Assembly (NCBI GenBank): GCA_046728155.1
Contig: JBKPDY010000112.1
Span: 1-64,000 of the forward strand
Reading direction: 5' to 3'
From: CAWDLX01 sp046728155
GTDB lineage: Bacteria; Actinomycetota; Actinomycetes; Mycobacteriales; Micromonosporaceae
DNA: 64,000 bases
The position numbers were made by a program, and so were the translations under genes. Position 1 is the first letter of the stretch. Each line of letters begins with the position of its first letter. This document shows, piece after piece, positions 8,598 through 17,035 of the stretch. Under the pieces are notes generated by a model, which was given only the letters and a program-made list of their open reading frames with translations, searched no databases and had not been told where the DNA came from.

Positions 8598-10316
8598 TCA
8601 GGGGGCCAGGCACACGTCCGGCAGGTCGAACCAGCGCAACTCTTCGAAACCTGGGGTCAGCTGGATCCTGGAGCCGTTCTCCGACAAGGCCTCCTCGGAC
8701 TTCGAGGCGAGGGTGTCGAACAGGTCACGGGCATAAGACAGGTACTCGGCGAACGCGTTCTCGCCGGCCCGTTCGTGCCGGGACGGGTGGCGCAACTGGC
8801 CGTCCGCGTCGTAGCGCAGGTGCGATAGGCGCAGCGGTGGTTCGACGACGCCGTCGCGGTGGTGCCACAGACCGCGGTACGGGTCGAACCGGTACTGGGG
8901 CAGCAGCAGCCGGCCGTACCGGGCAACCAGATCGACCGCGTCCACAATGTACGAGAATGTCGCGTCGGAGATGAAGTAGTTGAAGCTCACCCGTACCCAG
9001 CCGGGTTTGATTCCCTCACACCCGGCCACGATCTCCCGCTCGAACCGGTGCGAGCGGTCCAGGTCGATACCGAGGAGGCGGTGCCCGTAGGGGCCAGCGC
9101 ACGAGCAGCCGCCGCGGGACTGGATACCGAAGAGGTCGTTGAGAACGGAGACGACGAAGTTGTGGTGCAGGTAGCGCCCGCCCGGACGGCGTACAACGAA
9201 GGAGAGGATGGACAACCGCTCGGCGTCGGTGTTGCCGAGGAGCTCGATGTTCTCGTTGGTTCGCCAGGCCGCCACCGCCCGCCGCAGGAACGCTTCCTCA
9301 TGCGCACGGATGACATCGGTGCCGACGGATTGCTTGAGCTGGAAGACAAGACCGGCCCGGATCGACTCGATGATCGCCGGAGTACCACCCTCCTCACGGT
9401 GCGCGGGGTCGGACAGGTACCGGTGTTCGCGCTCGTTGACGTACTCGACTGTCCCTCCACCTGGGACGGTCGGCACTCGGTTGCGCATCAGGTCGCGCCG
9501 CATGATCAGAACACCGGGCGTACCCGGCCCGCCGACGAACTTGTGCGGCGAAAGGAAGACCGCGTCCTTGTACGCCTTGGGATGCTTGGTACATCGTCCG
9601 TACATCTCGATCTCGACGTATGGGCCGGCAGCAGCAAAATCCCAGAACGAGAGCGCGCCGTGGCGGTGGAGCAGATCAGAGATCGCATGAGTGTCGGTGA
9701 TGATGCCGGTGACGTTGGATGCCGCTGAGAACGAGCCGATCCTCAGTGGACGGTCGCGGTAACGCACGAGCTCCGACTCGAGCCGCGCGGCGTCGATGTA
9801 ACCGTCGGGGTCCTCCGGAATCACGACGAGATCAGCGATCGTCTCCCGCCACGGCAGTTCATTGGAGTGATGCTCGAACGGCCCGATGAAGACGACCGGA
9901 CGCTGATCATGGGGGATGTGGGCGGTCAACCCGTACGCGTCGTCCAGCTCCGCCGGTACCCGGATACCGAGGATGCGGATGAGCTTGTCGACGGCGCCGG
10001 TCGTGCCCGAGCCGGTGAAGATGACGACTGTGTTCTCATCGCCGCCGACGGCGTCGCGGATGATCTGACGGGCGTCCTCACGGAGCCGGGTGGTCTGCAG
10101 CCCGGTGCCGGACGACTCGGTGTGCGTGTTGGCGTAGCGGGGGAGGACCTCGTTGCGGATGAAGTCCTCGATGAACGTGAGGCTGCGCCCGGATGCGGTG
10201 TAATCCGCGTACGTCATACACCGTGGTCCGTAAGGGCCCCACATCACCTGATCGTCACCGATGACCGATTCGCGGATTCGGCGAAGTAGCGGGCTCTCGG
10301 GTGGGTCGCCGGTCAT
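8598..10316 (-). CDS. class V aminotransferase-fold PLP enzyme (cysteine desulfurase/selenocysteine lyase-like)
   Basis: 572 aa from ATG 10316. PLP-binding Lys259 lies in SPHKFVGG, preceded by FWDFAAAGPYVEI, the aspartate contacting the PLP pyridine. A cysteine-rich loop RGGCSCAGPYGH occurs near residues 403-414, in the place of the desulfurase catalytic cysteine. The protein is longer than IscS or SufS (about 400 aa) because of a C-terminal extension of about 120 residues. Substrate is uncertain; cysteine desulfuration fits the thiol-rich neighbourhood, but no Fe-S assembly genes are adjacent. It stands alone, with its promoter in the divergent gap to the right. Confidence 0.82.
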   Translation of the reverse strand: MTGDPPESPLLRRIRESVIGDDQVMWGPYGPRCMTYADYTASGRSLTFIEDFIRNEVLPRYANTHTESSGTGLQTTRLREDARQIIRDAVGGDENTVVIFTGSGTTGAVDKLIRILGIRVPAELDDAYGLTAHIPHDQRPVVFIGPFEHHSNELPWRETIADLVVIPEDPDGYIDAARLESELVRYRDRPLRIGSFSAASNVTGIITDTHAISDLLHRHGALSFWDFAAAGPYVEIEMYGRCTKHPKAYKDAVFLSPHKFVGGPGTPGVLIMRRDLMRNRVPTVPGGGTVEYVNEREHRYLSDPAHREEGGTPAIIESIRAGLVFQLKQSVGTDVIRAHEEAFLRRAVAAWRTNENIELLGNTDAERLSILSFVVRRPGGRYLHHNFVVSVLNDLFGIQSRGGCSCAGPYGHRLLGIDLDRSHRFEREIVAGCEGIKPGWVRVSFNYFISDATFSYIVDAVDLVARYGRLLLPQYRFDPYRGLWHHRDGVVEPPLRLSHLRYDADGQLRHPSRHERAGENAFAEYLSYARDLFDTLASKSEEALSENGSRIQLTPGFEELRWFDLPDVCLAP

Positions 10317-10431
10317 GGCCCATTATGCGGGACCGCCGCCGGTCCGAGGAAAGCCGTACCAGCCGAAGATCGCTGTCATGGTACGAAAGGCGATGACAGT
10401 CGTCGTGCTTCGAACCGCGACGCCGATCAAG

Positions 10432-10445
10432 CCGGACATGTCCGG
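10432..10445. promoter_or_regulatory. perfect 14-bp palindrome in divergent intergenic region
   Basis: CCGGACATGTCCGG is a perfect palindrome. It lies about 115 bases upstream of the class V aminotransferase start and 97 bases upstream of the 113-aa ORF start. A dimeric regulator could bind here; no identity can be assigned. The rest of the 10317-10542 gap shows no gene. Confidence 0.3.
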
Positions 10446-10542
10446 ACTGGCCACACATGCTGTCCGTCGGCCGGGCTTGCCGGCCTCGTAGCTTTCTGTG
10501 GGCAAACCTGAGTGTGATGCGCTCCAAGCCAGGGGAGGGGCT

Positions 10543-10884
10543 TTGACCGAAATCGACCAGGTCCAAAGGGATTGTCCCGGCGATGTGGTGGATCGCCTCC
10601 TGTGGCGCAACGCCCAGGCGATTCTGCGTAGACATGTGGTCCGTATGGACGGCACGTGTCAGTGGTGCGGCCACCAGGCGCCGTGCTCCCCCCGCCGTCT
10701 CGCCGAAAGGGCGGATGTGGTCTCCCGGCAGCACGGCCGCGAGGCGGTTGCCGCCCGTAACGACTTCACCCGCCTGCTGCCCATGCTCATCATCGACCCC
10801 GCCGCAACCGGTGCAGGCCGCACCCGCAACCGGCGGCTGTACAACTACCGCCGTCCGTACGACCTGCGGCGTTCGTGCGGCTGA
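10543..10884 (+). CDS. hypothetical protein with CxxC pair
   Basis: 113 aa from TTG 10543, preceded by AGGGGAGG. The middle contains CQWCGHQAPC, three cysteines and a histidine that look like a small zinc-binding knuckle, embedded in a basic, helical protein with many Arg residues. The family is unknown to me. Codon third positions are GC-rich through the whole frame, supporting coding. It could be a small nucleic-acid-binding protein, but that is a guess from charge and zinc-like cysteines only. Confidence 0.5.
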   Translation: MTEIDQVQRDCPGDVVDRLLWRNAQAILRRHVVRMDGTCQWCGHQAPCSPRRLAERADVVSRQHGREAVAARNDFTRLLPMLIIDPAATGAGRTRNRRLYNYRRPYDLRRSCG

Positions 10885-11088
10885 CGCCCGGACAAGTCCA
10901 TATTTCCCTTGCGGTCACGGCGCGCTGTGCCGGCGGACCGTGCCGCACGCCCGCCGCAGGCTGGGTGCCGCCACCGGCCAGCGCCCAGCCGGGCGGGCGT
11001 TGAGGGCGAGGGTGCGCGACCGACCGATGTCCCCCGCATGGATCGCGGTCGCGCGCCCTCACCCCTCGCCGACGGCTACCGTGGTCTT

Positions 11089-11382
11089 ATGGCAGAGCTA
11101 CTCTCCGCCGACGAGGTGGCCGCCGCGATCGGGGAGCTCGACGGGTGGTCTGGCGACACCAGTGGCATTACTCGTACGACGTCGCTTCCGACGTTTCCGG
11201 CCGCGATCGCCGTGGTGGACCAGATTGCGCTCATCGCTGAGGAGATGGACCACCATCCGGACATGGACATCCGTTGGCGCAAGGTCACGTTTATCTGCTC
11301 GACCCACTCGGCGGGCGGCGTGACCGGGAAGGACATCACCTTGGCTCGGCGCATCGACCAGGTCGTGGCGGCCGCACAGTGA
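11089..11382 (+). CDS. pterin-4a-carbinolamine dehydratase
   Basis: 97 aa from ATG 11089, the normal length for this family. The active-site signature is intact: EEMDHHPDMDIRW with His55, His56 and Pro57, and STHSAGG with His73. The enzyme dehydrates 4a-hydroxytetrahydropterin; in bacteria without aromatic hydroxylases it may act in pterin or molybdopterin turnover. It stands alone, convergent with the depolymerase-like gene. About 200 bases upstream (10885-11088) hold no other gene I can support. Confidence 0.9.
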   Translation: MAELLSADEVAAAIGELDGWSGDTSGITRTTSLPTFPAAIAVVDQIALIAEEMDHHPDMDIRWRKVTFICSTHSAGGVTGKDITLARRIDQVVAAAQ

Positions 11383-11472
11383 TCCACTACGCCTGCGCGA
11401 GCAGGGCAGCCGCCGCCACGGCAACGACTCGGCGTCGGGTCACGGGACAGTCCGCAGGGGCCGCCGTCCACG

Positions 11473-11495
11473 AGGTCAAACGATCGGTTTGACCT
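11473..11495. terminator. hairpin overlapping stop of depolymerase-like gene
   Basis: AGGTCAAAC and GTTTGACCT form a perfect 9-bp stem around GATCG. The stem includes the stop codon of the minus-strand depolymerase gene. It sits between convergent genes and could terminate transcripts from both. Confidence 0.5.
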
Positions 11496-12378
11496 GTGAC
11501 AACAGGAAACCCATGACGCTGGACGCGAAGCTCGACCCCAGCTTGGGGATGTGCGGGCCGCCCCGGATCGTCCACGTCTCCACGGTGGACCCGCCAGCAC
11601 AGCCGGTGGAATACCGGGTGACGCGCGTCTCGGCGCCCTGCAGGTTCCTGACTATGTCGATGGCCGGGGCGTTTGCTAAAGTCGCCGCGCAGTGGTCGAA
11701 CCTGACCCAGTCCGCGTCGGTCGTTGTGGCCGACGGATAGCGGCCGGTCGGGGTCGTTCCACCCTTGTAGGCGATCGTGTGATCCGCCGTGCTCCGGATG
11801 TCGAGAATGCTCACCGGCCCGGAGGATTTGCACCGGGAGGCGTCGGCCCACATGGCGCCGTTGAGCGCTGCGATCGCCGCGATCTGATCGGCGTGGTCAC
11901 ACGCCATCCGGAAGGCCATGAACGCGCCGTTCGAATGACCGACGAGATAGATCCGTCTCGTGTCCACTGTGTACGAGCGCTCGACGGTCCTGATGACGTC
12001 ACTCAAGTACGTCGAGTCATCCACTGTGGAGTGGTACAGATTGCAACAGGCATCGGTGGCGTTCCAGTAACGATAATGCTTCGGGTCGACCAGCCCGTTC
12101 GGATACGCGTACAGGAAGCCGTGCTTGTCGGACTCCGCTGTGAATCGCATGTAGGACTCCTGCTGTGAACCGGTAGACCTGTAACCGTGCAGCAGCAGCA
12201 CGAGGGGGGCCGGCCTGGCCCGATCGTACGAAGCTGGGATATGCAGGGTGAAGGGCCGGTCGCCCAGCTTCACGATCAGTGTCCGCGAAACCTGCCTGGC
12301 CGCCGCTGGTGCGGCCGTGCACGACGCCAGCAACGGAACGAGAATGAGGAAGGCCACGATGAGTACACGCCGATTCAC
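11476..12378 (-). CDS. polyhydroxybutyrate depolymerase-like alpha/beta hydrolase lipoprotein
   Basis: 300 aa from GTG 12378, with AAGGAG seven bases upstream. The N-terminus is a signal peptide ending in the lipobox LLAS-C (Cys20), so the enzyme is probably membrane-tethered outside the cell. The hydrolase signature is complete: LLLHGYRSTG oxyanion region, GHSNGAF nucleophile elbow (Ser149), DIRSTAD for the acid and GGPHIPKL for the histidine. It resembles the LpqC/PHB depolymerase family, which includes feruloyl and acetyl-xylan esterases; actual substrate unknown. Four cysteines in the mature domain could form disulfides. Confidence 0.85.
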   Translation of the reverse strand: MNRRVLIVAFLILVPLLASCTAAPAAARQVSRTLIVKLGDRPFTLHIPASYDRARPAPLVLLLHGYRSTGSQQESYMRFTAESDKHGFLYAYPNGLVDPKHYRYWNATDACCNLYHSTVDDSTYLSDVIRTVERSYTVDTRRIYLVGHSNGAFMAFRMACDHADQIAAIAALNGAMWADASRCKSSGPVSILDIRSTADHTIAYKGGTTPTGRYPSATTTDADWVRFDHCAATLANAPAIDIVRNLQGAETRVTRYSTGCAGGSTVETWTIRGGPHIPKLGSSFASSVMGFLLSQVKPIV

Positions 12379-12695
12379 CCAGTCGCTCCTTCGCTGTCGC
12401 CGGCATACACGACCATCATCGCGTCCCAGCGGATCGGGGCAAGTCAGGTGACGCACATGGGAAGTCGACAGAACCCGTGGGGCCGGCCGGGACGTTGTGG
12501 CCTCAGGAGAGCCCGGGAGCGCTCGGACATGCCCGGCACCGAGCTTTCGGACAGCGTGGCCTCGGCCAAGACGCGCTGGTCGACGAAACGGTGGCACCGG
12601 CGGCGGTCGAGTCGACCCACGACCTCGCCGGCATTCTATGGGATAGTGCGGCACTGGACGACGGGCAGTGTGGACGCTCGCGCGTGGCGTATGAG
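12379..12695. other. divergent intergenic region, no gene seen
   Basis: 317 bases between the depolymerase-like gene and the decayed membrane-protein ORF. Open frames here have no protein-like composition. It presumably holds promoters for both sides, but I cannot identify -35/-10 elements with confidence. Confidence 0.4.
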
Positions 12696-13217
12696 GTGAG
12701 CTATGGCTTTCCGCCGAAGACGATCCGTTTGCTCGCGACCTCTGTGCTGGTCGTCTTGGTAACGATCGCGGCTCCCATGGACGTATGGCTACGGATCACA
12801 GTTGTGGCATTCTTTGGCGGCGGGGTCGTGCTTCGGCTCCGAGAGTCGGACGGAGGTCGCGTTGTTTATTGACTCGTCGGGAGTCACGCTCGGCGGCGCT
12901 CCGCTACGGTCCGTAGCGACCACAGCCAACCTACCGTGGTCCGAGTTCGTAGCAGTCGTGCCGTGGCGACAGTGGTATGCCGGCATCCCGCTATACGTCG
13001 GTGCGCTTCAACCCGGTGACCGGCCGCCGCTGTTGGGCGCACGGGTGGGGGCGATCGGGGGGGTGGTAACGGTTCGTATGGGAGCGCCGGCGAGGGTACC
13101 CGACCCGCGACTGGCGTTCGGCAGCCCCGGCATCGCGGGTGGCGGCTCGCCCGGCAGAAACTGTCCGCCACCGTTCGCCTCAACCCGGCGTATGTCAACG
13201 TCATCGACCGACGGTGA
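12696..13217 (+). pseudogene. frameshifted small membrane protein, PH-like/STM3941-type
   Basis: Three adjacent frames read as one protein. From GTG 12696 the first frame gives SYGFPPKTIRLLATS and two membrane helices, ending at RLRESDGG. The next frame (from about 12855) gives ALFIDSSGVTLGG and LPWSEFVAVVPW, a strand-rich pattern as in PH-like membrane-associated proteins. The last frame (from about 13140) gives RLARQKLSATVRLNPAYVNV and stops at 13215. Two single-base indels, one near 12850-12865 and one near 13135-13145, restore continuity. Either a recent pseudogene or assembly error; the family assignment is tentative. Confidence 0.55.
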
Positions 13218-13223
13218 CTCGTG

Positions 13224-14105
13224 ATGTCCGGTACCACTCAGCCCATTTCCCCGCCAGCCGCTCGTGCGAAGCGGGGCCGTCTGGCCCGTAAATGCAACGT
13301 GGGCTCCGGGAGGCTGGCCGTTGCTGTGGCCGTGATTGTTGTCGCTGCACTGCAGGCGTGTGCCGAGCCGTCGCAGTCGTCTGTTGTATTTGGAGGAGGA
13401 AGCAGTACCCGCAGCGCCGCCAAAACACCCACGCCAACACCCACCCGCAGTGCCCGGCCCACACCCCAACGTCTCAAAACCGTAAGAATCTGGCCGATCG
13501 GCGACTCGATAACTTCGGGTCAACTACCCGAGAATAGAAACGGCTACCGGCTATACCTGTGGAATGCATTGACTTCAGCAGGCTACACAATCGATTATGT
13601 GGGCACCGACAAGTATGGCGTGCCTCCGCTACCAGACATGGATACCAATGGTGCTGGCGGAACTTGCATTCTTTCCAGCACCTGCTTTACATCAGATCCT
13701 ATGGATCGTCTATATAACCTCACCAGGCAGTCCATGGCGGGGATCAATCCCGACATCGTTATCATGAACGGCGGTGCTAACGACTTTTGCTGTGGTAACC
13801 CGCAGGACCCTGTGCGCGTCGAAAATTACATGCGGCAGTGGATACAGCTGATATGGACTATAAAGCCGAGCGCGTATCTAATTGTACTTGGCCTGACGGG
13901 TAATTATCATGTCGAGTACGACAACTGGATTAAGCAATATGCCTCACAACAGGCCGCCGCCGGCAAGCATATTGCTTACGTGTACATCGCAGATGTGACT
14001 ACCAACGACACGGTACACCCCGACAATCCCGGCTACCAGACAATTAGTAACCGGATAGTCCCGTTGATAATTCCGATGATGCAGCAGCTGTCGGGGCACC
14101 AATAG
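13224..14105 (+). CDS. secreted SGNH/GDSL hydrolase lipoprotein, atypical composition
   Basis: 293 aa from ATG 13224 (GTG 13221 is the alternative). A basic N-terminus, a hydrophobic stretch and LQA-C give a lipobox at Cys46. A Thr/Pro/Ser linker (about residues 58-82) leads to the hydrolase domain: WPIGDSITSG (Ser95), MNGGANDFCCG, and NDTVHPDNPGY with the Asp/His pair. From about 13400 base composition is visibly more AT-rich, with codons such as ATA, TTA, AAA and AAT rare in neighbours, suggesting acquisition. Probably a carbohydrate or lipid esterase at the cell surface. It immediately follows the decayed ORF. Confidence 0.85.
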   Translation: MSGTTQPISPPAARAKRGRLARKCNVGSGRLAVAVAVIVVAALQACAEPSQSSVVFGGGSSTRSAAKTPTPTPTRSARPTPQRLKTVRIWPIGDSITSGQLPENRNGYRLYLWNALTSAGYTIDYVGTDKYGVPPLPDMDTNGAGGTCILSSTCFTSDPMDRLYNLTRQSMAGINPDIVIMNGGANDFCCGNPQDPVRVENYMRQWIQLIWTIKPSAYLIVLGLTGNYHVEYDNWIKQYASQQAAAGKHIAYVYIADVTTNDTVHPDNPGYQTISNRIVPLIIPMMQQLSGHQ

Positions 14106-14379
14106 TCCGGCCGTCCTTCGTTATAGTGATGGGTGACTATCAAGTGGGACACCCGGTCGTCGGTAGTGGCGGGTCAGCGCCCTAAGAGGTCCACGTCCGG
14201 ACCTGGAGTTGGTCGAGGCGACCTCGGCCGCTGCGGGCGCGGAAACATTCCTAGATCGACCATCTGGGACCGAGCCGCGTCAGACGCTGCTTGGCCGTCC
14301 GGTCAAAACGAATGCTGCCTTCGATCCAGGCGGCTTGCCGGCGGTGGAGGCGGTGGAGGCGAGGTTCGTTCATGCGAAG

Positions 14380-14500
14380 CTACTCGACAGCGGCGGCCGT
14401 TGGCGCCACGCTACCGGATAGGTCATGCAGTTGGGACCGTCGCTGAAGTACCCGTTGCGGTTGCTTGGCTTGCAAGGTACTGCCGGTGCCAGCAGTGCTG
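14380..14500 (-). pseudogene. remnant of msrA 3' end
   Basis: Read on the minus strand, this stretch aligns base for base with the last part of the intact msrA just to its right: TACCTTGCAAGCC against TACCTTTCAAGTCC, then CCCAACTGCATGACCT against CCCAACGGCCTCACCT, then CCGGTAG-CGTGGCG against CCGGTAGGCGTGGCG. Two single-base deletions break the frame. The terminal coding VAPTAAAVE-stop parallels VARTPTAAH-stop. Similarity fades upstream of about 14500, so only the tail of a second MsrA survives. Confidence 0.65.
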
Positions 14501-14567
14501 CCTGACTTGGGAGCAGCGCATAACGCGTGCTGATCAAGAAGAAACGAGGCATCCAAAGAGGTGGACC

Positions 14568-15236
14568 CTAGTGAGCCGCAGTGGGCGTCCGCGCCACGCC
14601 TACCGGGCAGGTGAGGCCGTTGGGGCCGTGGTTGCAATAACCGTTCGGATTCTTCGGACTTGAAAGGTACTGCTGGTGGTAGTCCTCTGCGTAGTAGAAC
14701 GGTCCCGCGGACTTGATCTCGGTCGTGATCGGCCCGAGGCCGGCGGCCGTCACCGCACGCTGGAACGCGTCTCGGGACGCAATGGCCGCGGCCAGCTGAT
14801 CGTCGGTCGTCGTGTAGATCGCTGACCGGTACTGGGTACCGATGTCGTTACCCTGCCGCATCCCTTGGGTCGGGTCGTGGGTCTCCCAGAACACCTTCAG
14901 CAGGTCCTCGTAGGAAACCACCGCCGGGTCGTAGACCACCTGGACGGCCTCGGCGTGGCCGGTGCGTCCCGAGCAGGTTTCCTCGTAGGTGGGGTTGGCG
15001 GTGAATCCACCCTGGTAGCCCACGGCGGTGGAGTAGACGCCCGGTACCCGCCAGAACAGGCGTTCGGCTCCCCAGAAGCAGCCCATCGCGAAGTACGCGA
15101 CGGCTAGGCCGGCTGGCCACGGGTCGCGCAGCGGCGTGCCAAGCACGGCGTGCCGGTCGGCCACGGGCATACTGGCCTGCCGGCCGGGGAGCGCCTTGTC
15201 CAGTGAGATCATGTCAACGTTCTTGCGCAGAAACAT
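14568..15236 (-). CDS. msrA: peptide-methionine (S)-S-oxide reductase
   Basis: 222 aa. It reduces methionine-S-sulfoxide in oxidised proteins using thioredoxin or mycothiol-linked reductants. The nucleophile is Cys53 in the hallmark GCFWGAE, followed by GYQGG, EAVQVVYDP, and the C-terminal EDYHQQYL motif. C-terminal cysteines (GYCNHGP and LTCPVG) can serve as resolving cysteines. The N-terminal 45 residues precede the catalytic core, as in the longer MsrA class. It stands alone; a decayed 3' copy lies immediately downstream. Confidence 0.95.
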   Translation of the reverse strand: MFLRKNVDMISLDKALPGRQASMPVADRHAVLGTPLRDPWPAGLAVAYFAMGCFWGAERLFWRVPGVYSTAVGYQGGFTANPTYEETCSGRTGHAEAVQVVYDPAVVSYEDLLKVFWETHDPTQGMRQGNDIGTQYRSAIYTTTDDQLAAAIASRDAFQRAVTAAGLGPITTEIKSAGPFYYAEDYHQQYLSSPKNPNGYCNHGPNGLTCPVGVARTPTAAH

Positions 15237-15312
15237 GTCTCAAGTCTGCCTCCGGCCGATGGCCACCACCATTACGGCGTACGGACGTCGACCACTGCGC
15301 GATCCGTGCAGG

Positions 15313-15729
15313 TCACGAACCGAGCGCGCCGGCGATCTTCGCGGCGTAGCTGGCCGCCTCGTCCGCGGAGTCGTATCTGGTCCGCGGCCAGAAGAACCCC
15401 CGCAAGCCGTCGCCTTTCGTGCGGGGGATCACGTGGGTGTGAAGGTGCGGGACCGACTGGCTGACCCGGTTGTTCAACGCCACGAACGTGCCGCCGGCAC
15501 CGAGTCCCTCCTCGACGGCGACCGCGAGGCGTTGCACCACACGGAAGTAGGGTCCGACAGCGTCCGCCGCAAGATCACCGAGCACCTCGATGTGCGTTCG
15601 TGGCGCGACGAGCACGTGGCCCTTGAAGACCGGCCGATGGTCGAGGAAGGCGATCACATCCGGTCCGGACCAAACCTCGACGACCGGCACCGACCCGTTC
15701 ACCGCCGCACAGAAAAGGCACTCCGCCAC
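15313..15729 (-). CDS. HIT family protein
   Basis: 138 aa from GTG 15727-15729. Histidine-triad nucleotide hydrolase or transferase: the motif HLHTHVIPR places the triad at His95, His97 and His99. The N-terminal CLFCAAVNG resembles the zinc-binding CxxC of HINT-type proteins, though the other ligands are not evident. It is probably an AMP-phosphoramidate hydrolase or similar; precise substrate unknown. It is divergent from metB, with only 34 bases between starts. Confidence 0.88.
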   Translation of the reverse strand: MAECLFCAAVNGSVPVVEVWSGPDVIAFLDHRPVFKGHVLVAPRTHIEVLGDLAADAVGPYFRVVQRLAVAVEEGLGAGGTFVALNNRVSQSVPHLHTHVIPRTKGDGLRGFFWPRTRYDSADEAASYAAKIAGALGS

Positions 15730-15763
15730 GGACCCGAACCTAGCGCGGGGCTAGCCTCTGGTG

Positions 15764-16903
15764 ATGACCTACGGCTTCGAAACGGTCGCGATCCACGCGG
15801 GCCAGGACCCCGAGCCACGCACCGGCTCGGTGGTGCCGCCGATCTTCCAGACGTCCACGTACGCCCAGGACGAGGTCGGCCGTCCACGCCTGGGCTATGA
15901 GTACTCACGCAGCGCGAATCCGACCCGGGATGCGTTGCAGGCGTGTCTGGCGGCGATGGAAGGCGGCCGGCGCGGGCTCGCATTCGCCAGCGGTCTCGCC
16001 GCTGAGGACACCCTTATTCGTACAACCTGCCAGCCCGGCGACCACGTCGTGATTCCGGACGACGCGTACGGCGGCACCTATCGGCTCTTCGCCAAGGTGG
16101 CGCAGCGGTGGGGTCTGGACTGGACCGCCGCGTGTATCTCCGATGTGGACAGTGTCCGGCAGGCGATGACGCCGCAGACCAAGCTCATCTGGGTCGAGAC
16201 TCCGACGAACCCGCTCCTGGGCATCGCCGACATCGGGGCCCTGGCGGGGCTGGCTCACGATGGCGGCGCGCAGCTCGTCGTGGACAACACCTTCGCCAGC
16301 CCGTATCTGCAACAGCCGCTGGCCCATGGCGCTGATGTGGTAGTCCACTCGACGACGAAGTATGTCGGCGGACACTCCGATGTGGTCAGTGGCGCCCTCG
16401 TCGTACGGGACGAGACGCTCGGCCAGGAGCTCGCCTTCCACCAGAACGCCATGGGAGCCGTGTGCGGGCCGTTCGATGCCTGGCTGACCCTGCGCGGGGC
16501 AAGGACCCTCGGTGTACGGATGGACCGGCACTGCGACAACGCCGAGCGGATCGTCGCGTACCTCTCCGCGCATCGGGCCGTTTCCAAGGTCCACTACCCA
16601 GGCCTGCCCGAGCATCCGGGCCACGAAACAGCCGCCAAGCAGATGCGCCGTTTCGGGGGGATGGTCAGCTTCCGGGCCGCCCACGGCGAACGGCACGCCA
16701 TCGACATCTGCAACCGCACCCGCTTGTTCGTACTGGCCGAGTCCCTGGGAGGAGTTGAGTCGCTCATCGAACATCCGCACCGTATGACGCACGCCAGCGT
16801 CGCCGGCTCGCCACTGGAGGTGCCGGCCGACCTGGTCCGACTCTCGGTCGGGATCGAGACCGTCGATGACCTGATCGCCGATCTGGACCGGGCGTTGGGT
16901 TGA
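15764..16903 (+). CDS. metB: cystathionine gamma-synthase
   Basis: 379 aa from ATG 15764 (a GTG codon directly precedes it in frame). Cys/Met-metabolism PLP family: YEYSRSANPTRDALQ, TPTNPLLGIADI and the PLP lysine Lys199 in HSTTKYVGGHSD. It makes cystathionine from activated homoserine and cysteine; related enzymes also work in the lyase direction, so direction is inferred from synteny with Rv1079. Together with cbs it closes a trans-sulfuration loop that supplies cysteine for mycothiol. The promoter must lie in the 34-bp gap or within the divergent HIT gene. Confidence 0.92.
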   Translation: MTYGFETVAIHAGQDPEPRTGSVVPPIFQTSTYAQDEVGRPRLGYEYSRSANPTRDALQACLAAMEGGRRGLAFASGLAAEDTLIRTTCQPGDHVVIPDDAYGGTYRLFAKVAQRWGLDWTAACISDVDSVRQAMTPQTKLIWVETPTNPLLGIADIGALAGLAHDGGAQLVVDNTFASPYLQQPLAHGADVVVHSTTKYVGGHSDVVSGALVVRDETLGQELAFHQNAMGAVCGPFDAWLTLRGARTLGVRMDRHCDNAERIVAYLSAHRAVSKVHYPGLPEHPGHETAAKQMRRFGGMVSFRAAHGERHAIDICNRTRLFVLAESLGGVESLIEHPHRMTHASVAGSPLEVPADLVRLSVGIETVDDLIADLDRALG

Positions 16904-16930
16904 CCCGCCCGGCTTCTGTTACCGGTTAGT

Positions 16931-16973
16931 AGGGTGCCCCTCCTTGCGCGAAACCCGCAAGGAGGGTGCCCCT
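16931..16973 (+). terminator. hairpin flanked by direct repeats after metB
   Basis: CCTCCTTGCG and CGCAAGGAGG (16939-16948 and 16956-16965) form a perfect 10-bp stem with a 7-base loop. The direct repeat AGGGTGCCCCT flanks it on both sides, and GTTAG occurs just outside each end. It may act as the metB terminator; the flanking repeats suggest a small palindromic repeat element. Confidence 0.5.
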
Positions 16974-17035
16974 GTTAGCAGGCGCGTACGGGACGCCCTT
17001 GCGTCGTTAGACGACACGGGGAGGGGGTCACGCCG

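Noticed and set aside
8598..10316. Selenoprotein system (selenocysteine lyase plus tRNA-like element at 62.4 kb)
   Set aside because: The enzyme resembles general cysteine desulfurases, the tRNA-like element does not fold as tRNA-Sec, and no selA/selB/selD is in the window.
10470..10506. Possible sixth copy of the 53-bp repeat (GTTTGCCCACAG on the minus strand)
   Set aside because: Only the first dozen bases match and the second half does not align.
10885..10915. GCCCGGACAAGTCC after the CxxC ORF, another repeat-like start
   Set aside because: Similarity ends after about 12 bases; chance match in GC-rich sequence is likely.
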